NCBI RefSeq assembly: GCF_965215815.1
Contig: NZ_CBDCEO010000013.1
Location: forward strand, 1,240,001 to 1,304,000
DNA: 64,000 nt
Direction: 5' to 3'
Source: Poriferisodalis sp965215815
GTDB taxonomy: Bacteria; Actinomycetota; Acidimicrobiia; Acidimicrobiales; Poriferisodalaceae
The notes below the pieces were generated by a model that was not told the DNA's origin, did no database searches, and saw only the letters and a list, made by a program, of their open reading frames with translations. A program made the position numbers and the translations under genes. Shown piece by piece: positions 8,197 through 17,199 of this stretch (the stretch's first letter is position 1; each line of letters opens with the position of its first letter).

Positions 8197-9204
8197 ATGA
8201 CCACATTCACCAGACGACTGGCCATTGTGCTTGCCGTCGTCGCGATGCTTGCTGCAGGGTGCACTGGCAGCGACGACAGCGAGGCGTTCAAGATCGGCCT
8301 GGTCACCGACACCGGCAAGGTTGACGACAAGAGCTTCAACCAATCGGCGTGGGAAGGCGCACAGGAAGCCGCCGCCGCGCTGGGCGTCGAGGCCACCTAC
8401 ATCGAGACCGAAGAGGCCAAGGACTACGAGAACAACATCGGCTTGTTCGTCGAGGACGGCGCGAACGTCATCATCACCGTCGGCTTCGGTCTCGGCGACG
8501 CCACCATCGCCGCCGCCAAGGCGAACCCGGACATCTTCTTCGTCGGCGTCGACCAGTTCCAAGGCGAAACGCTGCCCAACCTGGCCGGGTTGATCTTCCC
8601 CGAGGACAAGTCGGGCTTCTTGGCCGGAGCGCTCGCGGGCATGCTCACCGAGACCGACATCGTGGGTGCCGTGCTGGGCACCGACCTGGTCCCGCCAGTG
8701 GTGGCCTTCAAGGAAGGCTGGGAGCACGGTGCGCGCTACACCAACGCAGGCGTGCAGACGATCTCCACGTATCACCCTGGCGGCCTTGACGTGGCCTTCG
8801 GCGACCCCGACTGGGGTGCCGCCACTGCACGCCAGGCGCTTGACCAAGGCGCGGACATCATCTTCGGCGCAGGCGGTTCCACCGGCAACGGGGCGCTCAT
8901 CGAGATCGCCTCGCAAGACGGCGCGTACTGCGTGGGCGTCGATACCGACCAGTGGAACACCGTGCCCGAAGCGCAGCCGTGCCTGTTGACGAGCGCCATG
9001 AAGCTCATCACCCCAGGTGTGGCCGATCTGGTCGCCCAAGCCAACGCAGGTGCGTTCAGTGGTGGCAACTACCTCGGCGAGGTTGGGCTGGCTCCGTTCC
9101 ACGATTTCGACGATGTCGTCACTGATGACATGCGTGCCACGCTCGACGATGTGCTGGTGGGCCTGAACGACGGCAGCATCGACACCGGCTGGCCGCCGGG
9201 CTGA
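8197..9204 (+). CDS. BMP-family substrate-binding lipoprotein of a nucleoside ABC importer
   Basis: Extracellular solute-binding lipoprotein of the basic membrane protein (PnrA/BmpA) family, whose characterised members bind purine nucleosides. The 335-aa precursor has a lipoprotein signal peptide ending in the lipobox LAAGC (Cys about 22). The mature domain begins FKIGLVTDTGKVDDKSFNQSAWEG, a hallmark of the family. A strong AGGAGG ribosome-binding site precedes the ATG. Two permease genes and one ATPase gene follow in the same direction and complete the transporter. Confidence 0.92.
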   Translation: MTTFTRRLAIVLAVVAMLAAGCTGSDDSEAFKIGLVTDTGKVDDKSFNQSAWEGAQEAAAALGVEATYIETEEAKDYENNIGLFVEDGANVIITVGFGLGDATIAAAKANPDIFFVGVDQFQGETLPNLAGLIFPEDKSGFLAGALAGMLTETDIVGAVLGTDLVPPVVAFKEGWEHGARYTNAGVQTISTYHPGGLDVAFGDPDWGAATARQALDQGADIIFGAGGSTGNGALIEIASQDGAYCVGVDTDQWNTVPEAQPCLLTSAMKLITPGVADLVAQANAGAFSGGNYLGEVGLAPFHDFDDVVTDDMRATLDDVLVGLNDGSIDTGWPPG

Positions 9205-9260
9205 TCCAGCGAGGCACGAACTGAGTCGGTCGCCGTGGGCCGCGGACACCTCACCTCGCC

Positions 9261-10424
9261 GTGAGCGCGTCCGCTGGCTCATCGGCGCCCGCTGAGACAG
9301 ATCAGACAGCGAGCACCGACGCCGCCGCGGCCCGGCGGGCCCCAGCCTCCCGGGTCACGGCTCGCGCCGTCCTGCGCGCCGCAGCGGTACCGCTGGCATC
9401 GGTCGTGCTCGGGCTCGTGCTGGGAGCGATGCTCATCACCGTGCAGGGCCATTCGGTCCTCAGCGCCTACGGGGCACTAGTTCTCGGCGGGCTGGGTGAC
9501 GCCGATGCGGTGCTGCGCACTCTGCAGAAGGCAACGCCGCTCATCTTCGGCGGCTTGGCGGTCGCGTTTGCTTTCAAGGCGGGCCTGTTCAACATCGGCG
9601 GCCAGGGCCAGCTGCTGGTAGGCGCTGCATTCGCGGCAGGTGTCGGTTTTGGCATCGACGGGCTGCCGCTGGTGATTCACCTGCCCCTAGCGCTGCTCGT
9701 CGGTGGCGCTGCGGGAGCGGCGTGGGCGGCGATCGCGGGCGTGCTGAAGGCCACCTCGGGAGCACACGAGGTGATCGTCACGATCATGCTCAACTTCGTC
9801 GCCGGCAATCTCACCGATTGGCTGGCGGCGAATCCGTGGCAGGACACGTCGGGTTCGAACATCATTGCCCGCACCCCGCTCGTGGAGGACTCGGCCGTCA
9901 TCGGAACATGGGGCTGGCTGCCTGCGGGCTTCTTGCTGGCGGTGGCCGCCGCCGCGGCGTGCTGGTTCTTGCTGGAGCGCACGACGTACGGCTTCGAGGT
10001 GCGCAGTGTCGGGGCCAACCGTCACGCCGCCCGGTACGCAGGCATCTCGGTGGGGTGGATCATTGCGTCGGTCATGGCGGTGTCAGGGCTGTTGGCCGGC
10101 CTCGGCGGCGCGGTCGAGTCGCTGGGTGTGGACGGGCGGTTCGAAGCGGGTGTGAACGTGGGCCTCGGTTTCGAGGGCATCACCATCGCACTGCTGGCGC
10201 GGACACACCCGATGGCCGTGATCCCCGCGGGCCTGCTCGTAGGGGTGATGGAAGCCGGTGCAGCCAAGATGCAGTTCGAGTCGGGTGTTGCACCCGAGAT
10301 CATCGATGTCATCCAGGCGCTGATCCTGTTGTTCGTCGCTGCGCCGATGATTGTGCGCTGGCTGCTGCGGCTGCGCGACGCCGATGATCGCCGTCTCACC
10401 CTGGGCGCTGGCTGGGGCCGATGA
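9261..10424 (+). CDS. Nucleoside ABC transporter permease 1
   Basis: Inner-membrane permease of the BPL_transp_2 family that pairs with BMP lipoproteins. The 387-aa protein has a polar N-terminal 30 residues, then roughly ten hydrophobic segments. It contains the conserved motifs FKAGLFNIGGQGQLLVGA, HEVIVTIMLNFVAGNL and FEVRSVGANRHAARYAGI. The start is GTG 9261, 56 bp after the lipoprotein gene. Its stop overlaps the start of the second permease by 4 bp (ATGA), indicating translational coupling. Confidence 0.9.
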   Translation: MSASAGSSAPAETDQTASTDAAAARRAPASRVTARAVLRAAAVPLASVVLGLVLGAMLITVQGHSVLSAYGALVLGGLGDADAVLRTLQKATPLIFGGLAVAFAFKAGLFNIGGQGQLLVGAAFAAGVGFGIDGLPLVIHLPLALLVGGAAGAAWAAIAGVLKATSGAHEVIVTIMLNFVAGNLTDWLAANPWQDTSGSNIIARTPLVEDSAVIGTWGWLPAGFLLAVAAAAACWFLLERTTYGFEVRSVGANRHAARYAGISVGWIIASVMAVSGLLAGLGGAVESLGVDGRFEAGVNVGLGFEGITIALLARTHPMAVIPAGLLVGVMEAGAAKMQFESGVAPEIIDVIQALILLFVAAPMIVRWLLRLRDADDRRLTLGAGWGR

Positions 10425-11455
10425 CGGCGATCGAGGCGTCGTCGGGGACCGCTGCGCGGCGGCATTGGAGTCCGGCGCGCATCTGGACCGTGGCGGGAGC
10501 CGTCGTGGTCGTCGTGTGCGTGTGGGGCTTCTACGCCTGGAATGGCCCGCAGACCACTGCTGTGATGTCGGGGACCGTGCGTGCGGCCACGCTGCTGGTG
10601 CTCGGAGCGATGTGCGGGATGATCGGCGAGCGTTCGGGAATCGTCAACATCGGGATCGAGGGGCAGTTCCTGATGTCGGCGTTCGCGGCGTTCACGGTGG
10701 CGTCGATCGTCGGATCGCTCGCTGCGGGCGTGGTGGCCGGCGTGGCCATGGGGCTCGCGATGGGCTGGATGCTGGCCGCGATGTCGATCGGGCTGCGCAC
10801 CGACCAGATCATCGCCGGCACGGTGCTGAACATTGCCGCGCTCGGCCTCACGTCGTTCTTCTACGACCGCGGACGCTCGCTCGGCCAGCTCAAGTACCAG
10901 GCGATCGAACTCGGGCCGCTGGCCGACCTGCCGGTCGTCGGCAGGGCGCTGTTCAACCGCCCGCCGCTCACCTACGTCGCGCTCGTGCTGGTTGTTGTGC
11001 TGCACGTGCTGTTGCTGCGGTCGGTGTGGGGGATGCGCACCACCGCCATCGGCGAGCACCCAGGCGCAGCCGCCACGGTCGGCGTCGACGTGATCCGGCT
11101 GCGGTATCTGAACGTGACCCTGGCGGGAGGGCTGGCCGGTCTCGGCGGCGCATACCTTGCCCTCGAGGCCGTCGGCACGTTCAGCCGTGCAATGTCGGGC
11201 GGCCGCGGCTTCCTGGCGCTTGCCGTCATGATTTTCGGCCGCCGCACGCCGCTCGGTGCCTATGCCGCGGCCCTGTTTTTCGGCTTCACCACGGCCTTGC
11301 AGAACCAGTTCCAGCTGAACGACACGTTCGACATTCCGGCGCAGTTCGTGGGGATGCTGCCGTTTGTGGTGACGATCATCGTGGTGGCAGCCGCAGGCCT
11401 GTTCGGCAACATGCGCGACCCCGCCGCGCTTGGTCAGCCCTACGAAGTTCACTGA
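10421..11455 (+). CDS. Nucleoside ABC transporter permease 2
   Basis: Second membrane permease of the BMP-type importer, 344 aa, with about nine hydrophobic segments. Family motifs include SGIVNIGIEGQFLMSA, GLRTDQIIAGTVLNIAALGLTSFFY and GRRTPLGAYAAALFFGF. The ATG overlaps the stop of permease 1, and its own stop shares one base with the ATPase start (TGATG). The whole transporter is therefore one translationally coupled operon. Confidence 0.9.
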   Translation: MTAIEASSGTAARRHWSPARIWTVAGAVVVVVCVWGFYAWNGPQTTAVMSGTVRAATLLVLGAMCGMIGERSGIVNIGIEGQFLMSAFAAFTVASIVGSLAAGVVAGVAMGLAMGWMLAAMSIGLRTDQIIAGTVLNIAALGLTSFFYDRGRSLGQLKYQAIELGPLADLPVVGRALFNRPPLTYVALVLVVVLHVLLLRSVWGMRTTAIGEHPGAAATVGVDVIRLRYLNVTLAGGLAGLGGAYLALEAVGTFSRAMSGGRGFLALAVMIFGRRTPLGAYAAALFFGFTTALQNQFQLNDTFDIPAQFVGMLPFVVTIIVVAAAGLFGNMRDPAALGQPYEVH

Positions 11456-13161
11456 TGGCTGCATCTCCCGCAAACGGCGCGCAGGCTGAGTCTGATGCCG
11501 CTGCTTCGCAGCGCGAGTCTGATGCCACTGCTGCGCAGCGCGTGCCCGAGGTGCTGCTGGCAGGGCGGGGGATCACCAAGCGCTTCGGTTCCGTGGTGGC
11601 AAACGATGACGTGTCGGTTGAGCTGCGACCGGGCCGCATCCTGGCGCTGCTGGGCGAGAACGGCGCTGGCAAGAGCACCCTCGTGAACGTGCTGTTCGGG
11701 CTGCACCGGCCCGATGCGGGCGAGGTGGTGATTGCCGACGAGAAGGTGGAGTTGTCGAGCCCGCACGACGCCATTGCACGAGGCGTCGGCATGGTGCACC
11801 AGCACTTCCAGCTTGTGCCCCCGATGAGCGTCGTGCGCAACATCGTGCTGGGTGCCGAACCGCACCGGTTTGGGATGGTTGACCTCTCCCAGGCCCGCCG
11901 ACGCGTCCTGGAGCTGGCGGAGCGCTTCGGCCTGCACGTTGATCCAGACGCCGCAGTCGAGGACCTGCCGGTGGGCGCGCAGCAACGAGTCGAGATTCTC
12001 AAGGCGCTGTATCGAGACGCCCGAGTGCTGATTGCCGATGAGCCCACTGCGGTGCTCACCCCGCAGGAAACCGACCACCTGCTCGACGTGCTGCGCGGCC
12101 TGACCGCCGGCGGCGTCGGCATCGTGTTCATCACCCACAAGCTGCGCGAGGTCATGGCTGCGGCCGACGACATCGTTGTGCTGCGTGAGGGACGGGTGGT
12201 GGGCACCACGACGCCGGCGGACACCAGCGAAGCAGCGCTGGCCGAGCTGATGGTCGGTCGGGCTGTGGACCTGAGCGGCGACCGCATCGAGTCGGGTGTC
12301 GTCGCGGTCGCAGGCCCGATCGCGACGGCCGCTGCAACACCAGAATCCGAGTCTGCCGGGACGCAGTCGCCCGCTGTTGAGCCCTCAGACGACGCACGGC
12401 CGGTCGTGCTCGACATCCGCAGCCTCTGCGCCGACGACGACCGCGGCCAGCGCGCCGTCGACGAGTTGTCGCTCACGGTGCGTGCTGGCGAGATCGTCGG
12501 CGTGGCCGGCGTGGAGGGCAACGGCCAGAGGGAGCTGGTGGAAGCCATCACCGGCCTGCGCAACGCGACTTCTGGCACCGTTTCAATCAACGATCAGGAT
12601 GCCTCGGGAGCACGACCGCGCCGGGTCACGGTCATCGGCGTGGGTCACATTCCCGAGGACCGGGCCAAGCACGGCCTCATCGGCTCCTACTCGGTGGCCG
12701 ACAACTCGGTGTTGAACCGCTACTTCAGGCGGCCGTTCTCGGCAGCGGGGATGTTGCACCGCGACCGCATTGATGCACATGCCCAAGATGTCGTCGCGAC
12801 CTTCGATGTGCGCACCCCGAGTGTGGACACGCCTGCGGACAGCCTCTCGGGCGGCAACAAGCAAAAGCTGATCGTGGGCCGCGAGTTCTCCGACGACATC
12901 GATCTGTTGATCGCCGCTCAGCCCACCCGCGGCATTGACATCGGCGCCATCGAGTTCATCTGGCGCCGCATCCGTGAACGCCGAGACGACGGCACGGCGG
13001 TGCTGTTGGTGTCCGCCGAACTCGACGAGGTGCTGGCACTCAGCGACCGGATTGTTGTCATGTACGAGGGGCGCATCGTGGCAGTGGTCGATCCCGTTAC
13101 GGCTACCCGCGAGGAGATCGGCCTGTTCATGGCCGGCGCCACCCCCGCGACCACCCTCTAG
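11455..13161 (+). CDS. Nucleoside ABC transporter, duplicated ATPase subunit
   Basis: Energises the BMP-type importer. The 568-aa protein carries two fused nucleotide-binding domains. The first has Walker A LLGENGAGKSTLVN at about residue 65 and Q-loop MVHQHFQLVPPMSVVRNIVLG. The second has a degenerate Walker A GVEGNGQRELVEAI, the signature LSGGNKQKLIVGREF, and DLLIAAQPTRGIDIGA. One intact and one degenerate site is normal for sugar/nucleoside importers of this type. ATG 11455 overlaps the stop of permease 2; earlier in-frame codons lie inside the permease gene. The first 30 residues contain two near-copies of SDA/TAASQR, matching a short DNA duplication around 11490-11540. Confidence 0.92.
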   Translation: MAASPANGAQAESDAAASQRESDATAAQRVPEVLLAGRGITKRFGSVVANDDVSVELRPGRILALLGENGAGKSTLVNVLFGLHRPDAGEVVIADEKVELSSPHDAIARGVGMVHQHFQLVPPMSVVRNIVLGAEPHRFGMVDLSQARRRVLELAERFGLHVDPDAAVEDLPVGAQQRVEILKALYRDARVLIADEPTAVLTPQETDHLLDVLRGLTAGGVGIVFITHKLREVMAAADDIVVLREGRVVGTTTPADTSEAALAELMVGRAVDLSGDRIESGVVAVAGPIATAAATPESESAGTQSPAVEPSDDARPVVLDIRSLCADDDRGQRAVDELSLTVRAGEIVGVAGVEGNGQRELVEAITGLRNATSGTVSINDQDASGARPRRVTVIGVGHIPEDRAKHGLIGSYSVADNSVLNRYFRRPFSAAGMLHRDRIDAHAQDVVATFDVRTPSVDTPADSLSGGNKQKLIVGREFSDDIDLLIAAQPTRGIDIGAIEFIWRRIRERRDDGTAVLLVSAELDEVLALSDRIVVMYEGRIVAVVDPVTATREEIGLFMAGATPATTL

Positions 13162-13216
13162 GGATCGGTAGCACACGCTCGGTGTTGCGCATGGTCGTTG
13201 ACTGGTGGAACAGATC

Positions 13217-13230
13217 TCTGTCTAGACAGA
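13217..13230 (+). promoter_or_regulatory. Palindromic operator candidate upstream of vapBC
   Basis: A perfect 14-bp palindrome TCTGTCTAGACAGA lies 42 bp before the antitoxin start and just upstream of a TAGCCT -10 candidate (13236-13241). This is where a VapBC complex would bind for autoregulation. Confidence 0.55.
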
Positions 13231-13271
13231 TCAGCTAGCCTGCAGGCGTCGATACCTGGTTGGAGGCAGTC

Positions 13272-13538
13272 GTGACCAATGTGATACCGGAATGGCAACT
13301 GCAGGACGCCAAGAACCGATTCAGTGCCGTTGTCGATGCGGCTCTGCTGGGCGAACCCCAACGGGTGACCCGTCGAGGCCAACCCGTGGTCGTCGTGGTG
13401 GCAGTAGACGAGTTTGAGCGACTGTGCCGCTTGGACAGCACGACTGCGCCGACATTCGGTGAGTTGCTTGCTTCAATACCGCAAGATGACGACGAGTTCG
13501 AGCGACTTCACCTGTCTGCCAGGGACGTGGCCTTCTGA
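13272..13538 (+). CDS. Antitoxin, Phd/YefM family (VapB partner)
   Basis: DNA-binding antitoxin that would neutralise and co-repress with the downstream PIN toxin. The 88-aa protein has the Phd/YefM fold: EWQLQDAKNRFSAVVDAALLGEPQRVTRRGQPVVVVVAVDEFERL, where the N-terminal half binds DNA and the acidic C-terminus (PQDDDEFERLHL) contacts the toxin. GTG 13272 is chosen because GGAGG lies 5 nt upstream. Its stop overlaps the toxin ATG (TGATG). Confidence 0.88.
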   Translation: MTNVIPEWQLQDAKNRFSAVVDAALLGEPQRVTRRGQPVVVVVAVDEFERLCRLDSTTAPTFGELLASIPQDDDEFERLHLSARDVAF

Positions 13539-13945
13539 TGTTCTTGCTGGACACCGATGTCGTTTCTGCAATGCGTCGGCGCGATCGACACCCATCTGCC
13601 ACCCGGTGGATTGAAAGCCAGCGAACTGCCGATCTGCATCTCAGCGTGCTGACCATCGGTGAGATCGAACGCGGCATCACCCGCCAGCAAGATCGCGACC
13701 CGGTATTCGCCGGCGAACTGGCCCAGTGGTTGGACAAGATTCTCGCCTGGTACGGGGACCGTGTCCTCGCTGTGGAAACCGGCGTTGCCCGTCGTTGGGG
13801 CCAGCTCTCGGAAGTCTTGGGACACACCAATGCTGATCTTCTGATTGCTGCCACAGCTCTTGAACATGGCCTCACTGTCGTCACCCGGAACACCCGCCAT
13901 TTCGAGCCCACCGGTGTGACGGTCTTGAACCCCTTCTCGGCGTAG
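13538..13945 (+). CDS. vapC: VapC-type PIN-domain ribonuclease toxin
   Basis: Mg-dependent endoribonuclease of the PIN family, 135 aa. Acidic active-site residues are visible in MFLLDTDVVSAMRRRD (Asp5), ISVLTIGEIERG-type segment LSVLTIGEIERGI (Glu), and NADLLIAATALEHGLTVVTRNTRHF (Asp and the TRN motif). All four expected acidic positions appear intact, so the toxin is probably active. It forms a two-gene operon with the antitoxin and sits between the nucleoside importer and the aldolase/MtnA genes. Confidence 0.9.
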   Translation: MFLLDTDVVSAMRRRDRHPSATRWIESQRTADLHLSVLTIGEIERGITRQQDRDPVFAGELAQWLDKILAWYGDRVLAVETGVARRWGQLSEVLGHTNADLLIAATALEHGLTVVTRNTRHFEPTGVTVLNPFSA

Positions 13946-13968
13946 CCGAGTTCTCATGCGACGAACGA

Positions 13969-15999
13969 CTAGATGACGCGGTCGCTGCCGCCGTCTTGGG
14001 GGATTTGGGCGCCGGTGGTGTGGGCGAAGGCGGGACCGCACATCTGGGCAATGAGCGCGCCGACATCGGCTGAGGCCAGCTCGCGGCCCAGCAGGTTGCG
14101 CCGCCGGTACTGCTCCGACGTCAACCCGTAGGCGGCAGCTCGCTCGGCGATGAGCTCATCAGACCACAGTCCGGTGTCGAACACGCCGTCGGGGTGCACG
14201 ATGTTGACGGTGATGCCGTCAGCCGCCCATTCGAGTGCTGCGACCCGGGCGAGCTGGGTGACCGCAGCCTTTGATGCTGAGTAGGCAGCGGCTCCCTTGC
14301 CGGGGGCAGGCATGTTCTTCGAGCCGACGATGACAACGCGTCCGCCAGCGGGCGAGTGCCGCAGGACGCGGTGAGCGGCCGCGAGCGTGTTCGCCGTTCC
14401 GTTCACGTTGATGTCGAAGGTCTGCTGCCAGGCGGTGCCCAGCCCGGCGTTGTCGGCGAGGCTGCCCAACGGTGCCGAAGGGCCGAAGATGCCAGCCGCT
14501 GCCACGACGATGTCGATGCCCCCGAAACGCTCCACCGCGCCGGCCACTGCTGCCGCAACCGCTGCAGCATCGGTGACGTCGGTGACGGCGTGATGACGCG
14601 CTGTCCCTGCGGCACCTTCCGGGGCGTCGGCCAGGTCGATGCCGACCACCGCAGCACCGCCGGCCGCGAGTGCGTCCGCTGCAGCGCGCCCGATGCCCGA
14701 AGCGGCGCCCGTCACCAGGGCCACTTGACCTGACAACGCAGCCGGCGCGCCAGCGCGAGCCAGCTTGGCCTGCTCGAGTTCCCAGTACTCGACATCGAAC
14801 AGGTCGGCTTCGCTGAGCGCCTCGTAACCGCCCAGTGCTTCAGCGGCACAGATCACATCGATGGTGTGCAGGTAGATGTCTGCGGCAATGTCGCAGTCGA
14901 CGGCTCGACGGCCCGCTGTCCACAACCCGAGCCGAGGGTCCAGTACCACCCGCGGCGCAGGGTCCAGCATCGTGAGGGTGGTGTGTGCGCCGGGTTGGTC
15001 ATGTCGTGCACGGTTGCGTTCGAAATACTCCCGATAGTCGGCAGCGAACGCGCCGACGTCGCGGCCGACCATTGCGAACTGCTTGGTGCGGATGATGTGG
15101 TCCGGCGTCGCCGGCCCACGGCGCGCCACCGATGCCACGTCGTCTCGGGTGCAGAACGCTTCGGCTCGTTCGTCGTGCACGGCGCGCAGCAGCATCGGTG
15201 TGCCGGCCGCAGTCGAGATCGCTGCTCGCAGCTCCGCTACAACTTCGATCGAGTCAGGGCTGATGCCACGCGCCCTGCTGGTACCCGTCTCACCCGCATC
15301 GCTGCCTCCGAACGAAGGCGCCCCGGCATCGGCGAGATGCTGCTCGGCCTCGCTGATGAGGGCGATCATCGAGTCATACGCAGAGCGCACGGTCTCGTCG
15401 AAGGTGAAGATCCCGTGGTTCAGCAGGACCATGGCCTCGGTGCCGTCGTGCGCTTGAGCGGTCCACTCGATTGCGCATCGGCGAGCCAGGTCGAAACCCG
15501 GCATGACGTAGGGCACCACGACCATCCGGTCGCCCCAGAGTTCTCGCACGCGGGCATCGCCGTCTGCAGTGTTGGTGAGCGCCAGGACAGCGTCGGCGTG
15601 ACTGTGCAGAACCGCTCGGTGTGGCAGCAGCGCGTGCAGGATGGCTTCGACCGATGGATTCGGCGCCGATGCGTCGAGCAGGTGGATCCGCAGCTGGTTC
15701 ACCATCTCGGTATCGCTCAACTGCTCCAGTTCCGCCAGTCGCCGCACGGGTTCCAGCCGCAGCGGCGCGAAGCCGGGCGGTTCGATGGTGGCAAGATCCC
15801 AGCCGCTGCCCTTCACCCACAGCGTCGGCACCGGCTCGCCCCACGCGTCGCGGCTGGTGCCTTTGATCGACGTGTTGCCGCCGCCATGGAGCACGAGCGC
15901 CGGGTCGGCACCGACCAAGCGTGAACCAAAGGTGATCTCACCGAGATCGCCCAATGCGGCCCACCGTTCTGCCTCGGAAGAGTCCCAGTGGTTCTGCAT
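13969..15999 (-). CDS. Bifunctional class II aldolase / short-chain dehydrogenase
   Basis: A 676-aa fusion related to the RhaD/YuxG group. Residues 1 to about 430 form a class II (zinc) aldolase: HGGGNTSIKG at the phosphate/substrate site and VLHSHADAVLALTN with metal-binding histidines. From about 430 an NAD(P)-dependent short-chain dehydrogenase follows, with GQVALVTGAASGIGRAAADALAAGG as cofactor loop and AAYSASKAAVTQLARVAALEWA containing the catalytic YxxxK. Such fusions cleave a ketose 1-phosphate to DHAP plus an aldehyde, which the second domain then oxidises. The ATG overlaps the stop of the upstream mtnA-like gene (TAATG). With MtnA as partner, 5-methylthioribulose or 5-deoxyribulose 1-phosphate is a likely substrate; this is inference. 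Confidence 0.87.
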   Translation of the reverse strand: MQNHWDSSEAERWAALGDLGEITFGSRLVGADPALVLHGGGNTSIKGTSRDAWGEPVPTLWVKGSGWDLATIEPPGFAPLRLEPVRRLAELEQLSDTEMVNQLRIHLLDASAPNPSVEAILHALLPHRAVLHSHADAVLALTNTADGDARVRELWGDRMVVVPYVMPGFDLARRCAIEWTAQAHDGTEAMVLLNHGIFTFDETVRSAYDSMIALISEAEQHLADAGAPSFGGSDAGETGTSRARGISPDSIEVVAELRAAISTAAGTPMLLRAVHDERAEAFCTRDDVASVARRGPATPDHIIRTKQFAMVGRDVGAFAADYREYFERNRARHDQPGAHTTLTMLDPAPRVVLDPRLGLWTAGRRAVDCDIAADIYLHTIDVICAAEALGGYEALSEADLFDVEYWELEQAKLARAGAPAALSGQVALVTGAASGIGRAAADALAAGGAAVVGIDLADAPEGAAGTARHHAVTDVTDAAAVAAAVAGAVERFGGIDIVVAAAGIFGPSAPLGSLADNAGLGTAWQQTFDINVNGTANTLAAAHRVLRHSPAGGRVVIVGSKNMPAPGKGAAAYSASKAAVTQLARVAALEWAADGITVNIVHPDGVFDTGLWSDELIAERAAAYGLTSEQYRRRNLLGRELASADVGALIAQMCGPAFAHTTGAQIPQDGGSDRVI

Positions 16000-17132
16000 T
16001 AATCAGCTCCCCTTTCGGCACCCCGGGTCAGTGCCAGCGCTGCCGCGATGGAGGGGCCATACGGCGGTCGCAGGACTCCGGCATCGGTGATGATCGCCGT
16101 GATGAGGCGAGCCGGCGTCACGTCGAAGGCCGGGTTGACCGCCCCCGCGCCCGCAGGAGTGAGGCGTCTGCCGCCGGCGCTGTGCACCTCGTCGGGGTTC
16201 CGCTGTTCGATGACGATGCAAGTGCCCGACGGGACCGACGGGTCGATCGTGGTGGTCGGGGCAGCGACGTAGAACCCGATGCCCGCATCGGCGGCGGCGA
16301 GTGCATGGGCAAACGTGCCGACCTTGTTGGCGGTGTCGCCATTGGCAGCGATGCGATCCGCGCCGACGATCACCGCGTCCACTTCGCCAGCGGCGATCAG
16401 CGACGCCATCGCGCTATCCGCCACCACCGACACGTCGATACTGGCATCGGCGAGCTCCCACGCCGTGAGTCGTGCACCCTGCAACAGCGGTCGCGTCTCT
16501 GACGCCAGCACCCGAACCGGCTCACCGGCTGCGGCCTTGGCGTACACGGTGGCCAGCGCAGTGCCGATTCCAGCGGTGGCCAGCCGGCCTGCGTTGCAAT
16601 GCGTCGCGATGTTGGTCGCATCAGCGAGGACCTCGCGCCCGAGGCGTCCGATCTCGGCGCACGCCTCGGCGTCCTCGGCGCCGATGGCCTGCGCTTCGAC
16701 GAGCAATCGCTCTCGCAAGGCCGCCGTGTCTGATGTGGTTGTGGCGCTGAGTGCCGCGGCGTCGAGTGTTGTGTCGCCGAGTGCTGCGTCGATGGTGCGG
16801 TCGACTGCCCAGCGAAGGTTGACAGCGGTCGGCCGGGCGTCGCCGATCTGAGTGCGCAGGCGTTCGAGCACGGATCGAGCCTCGTCGAGCGAGCGAGGCG
16901 ATGCTTCATCGAAGCCGACGACGACGGCGAGAGCGCCGAACGCACCGAGCGCGGGCGCGCCCCGGATGGCGAGACGCTCGATGGCACCTATTGCGGTCGC
17001 CGTGTCTCGCACATCGATCAGGGCCAGCTCGGCGGGCAGTCGCGTCTGGTCGATGATCTCGACGCTGTCGCCCGTCCAGCGCAGCGTTGGCGTCGGCGAT
17101 GGGATTGTCCCACCGACATCGGACCCAGTCAT
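15999..17132 (-). CDS. mtnA: S-methyl-5-thioribose-1-phosphate isomerase (MtnA family)
   Basis: Isomerises methylthioribose 1-phosphate (and in some organisms 5-deoxyribose 1-phosphate) to the ribulose form. The 377-aa protein has the family features LIDVRDTATAIGAIERLAIRGAPALG, THCNAGRLATAGIGTALA with the catalytic Cys, ETRPLLQGARLTAWEL, and VDAVIVGADRIAANGDTANKVGT with the catalytic Asp. ATG 17132 removes an unrelated N-terminal extension and gives normal family length. The stop overlaps the aldolase ATG, so the two enzymes are translationally coupled. No obvious -10 hexamer precedes this start. Confidence 0.9.
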   Translation of the reverse strand: MTGSDVGGTIPSPTPTLRWTGDSVEIIDQTRLPAELALIDVRDTATAIGAIERLAIRGAPALGAFGALAVVVGFDEASPRSLDEARSVLERLRTQIGDARPTAVNLRWAVDRTIDAALGDTTLDAAALSATTTSDTAALRERLLVEAQAIGAEDAEACAEIGRLGREVLADATNIATHCNAGRLATAGIGTALATVYAKAAAGEPVRVLASETRPLLQGARLTAWELADASIDVSVVADSAMASLIAAGEVDAVIVGADRIAANGDTANKVGTFAHALAAADAGIGFYVAAPTTTIDPSVPSGTCIVIEQRNPDEVHSAGGRRLTPAGAGAVNPAFDVTPARLITAIITDAGVLRPPYGPSIAAALALTRGAERGAD

Positions 17133-17186
17133 GTCGCGGCCCAGTCTCGCGGGAGAAATCCTGCGGACGCACCCGACACCCGCCGG

Positions 17187-17192
17187 TAACGT
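17187..17192 (+). promoter_or_regulatory. -10 element for menE (TAACGT)
   Basis: TAACGT ends 7 nt before GTG 17200. It supports this GTG over an in-frame ATG at 17131 that would overlap the divergent mtnA start codon. Confidence 0.5.
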
Positions 17193-17199
17193 CCGCGCC

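Noticed and set aside
11455..13161. Longer ATPase reading from 10351
   Set aside because: The extra N-terminal 368 residues are the second permease gene read in another frame; ATG 11455 starts the true protein.
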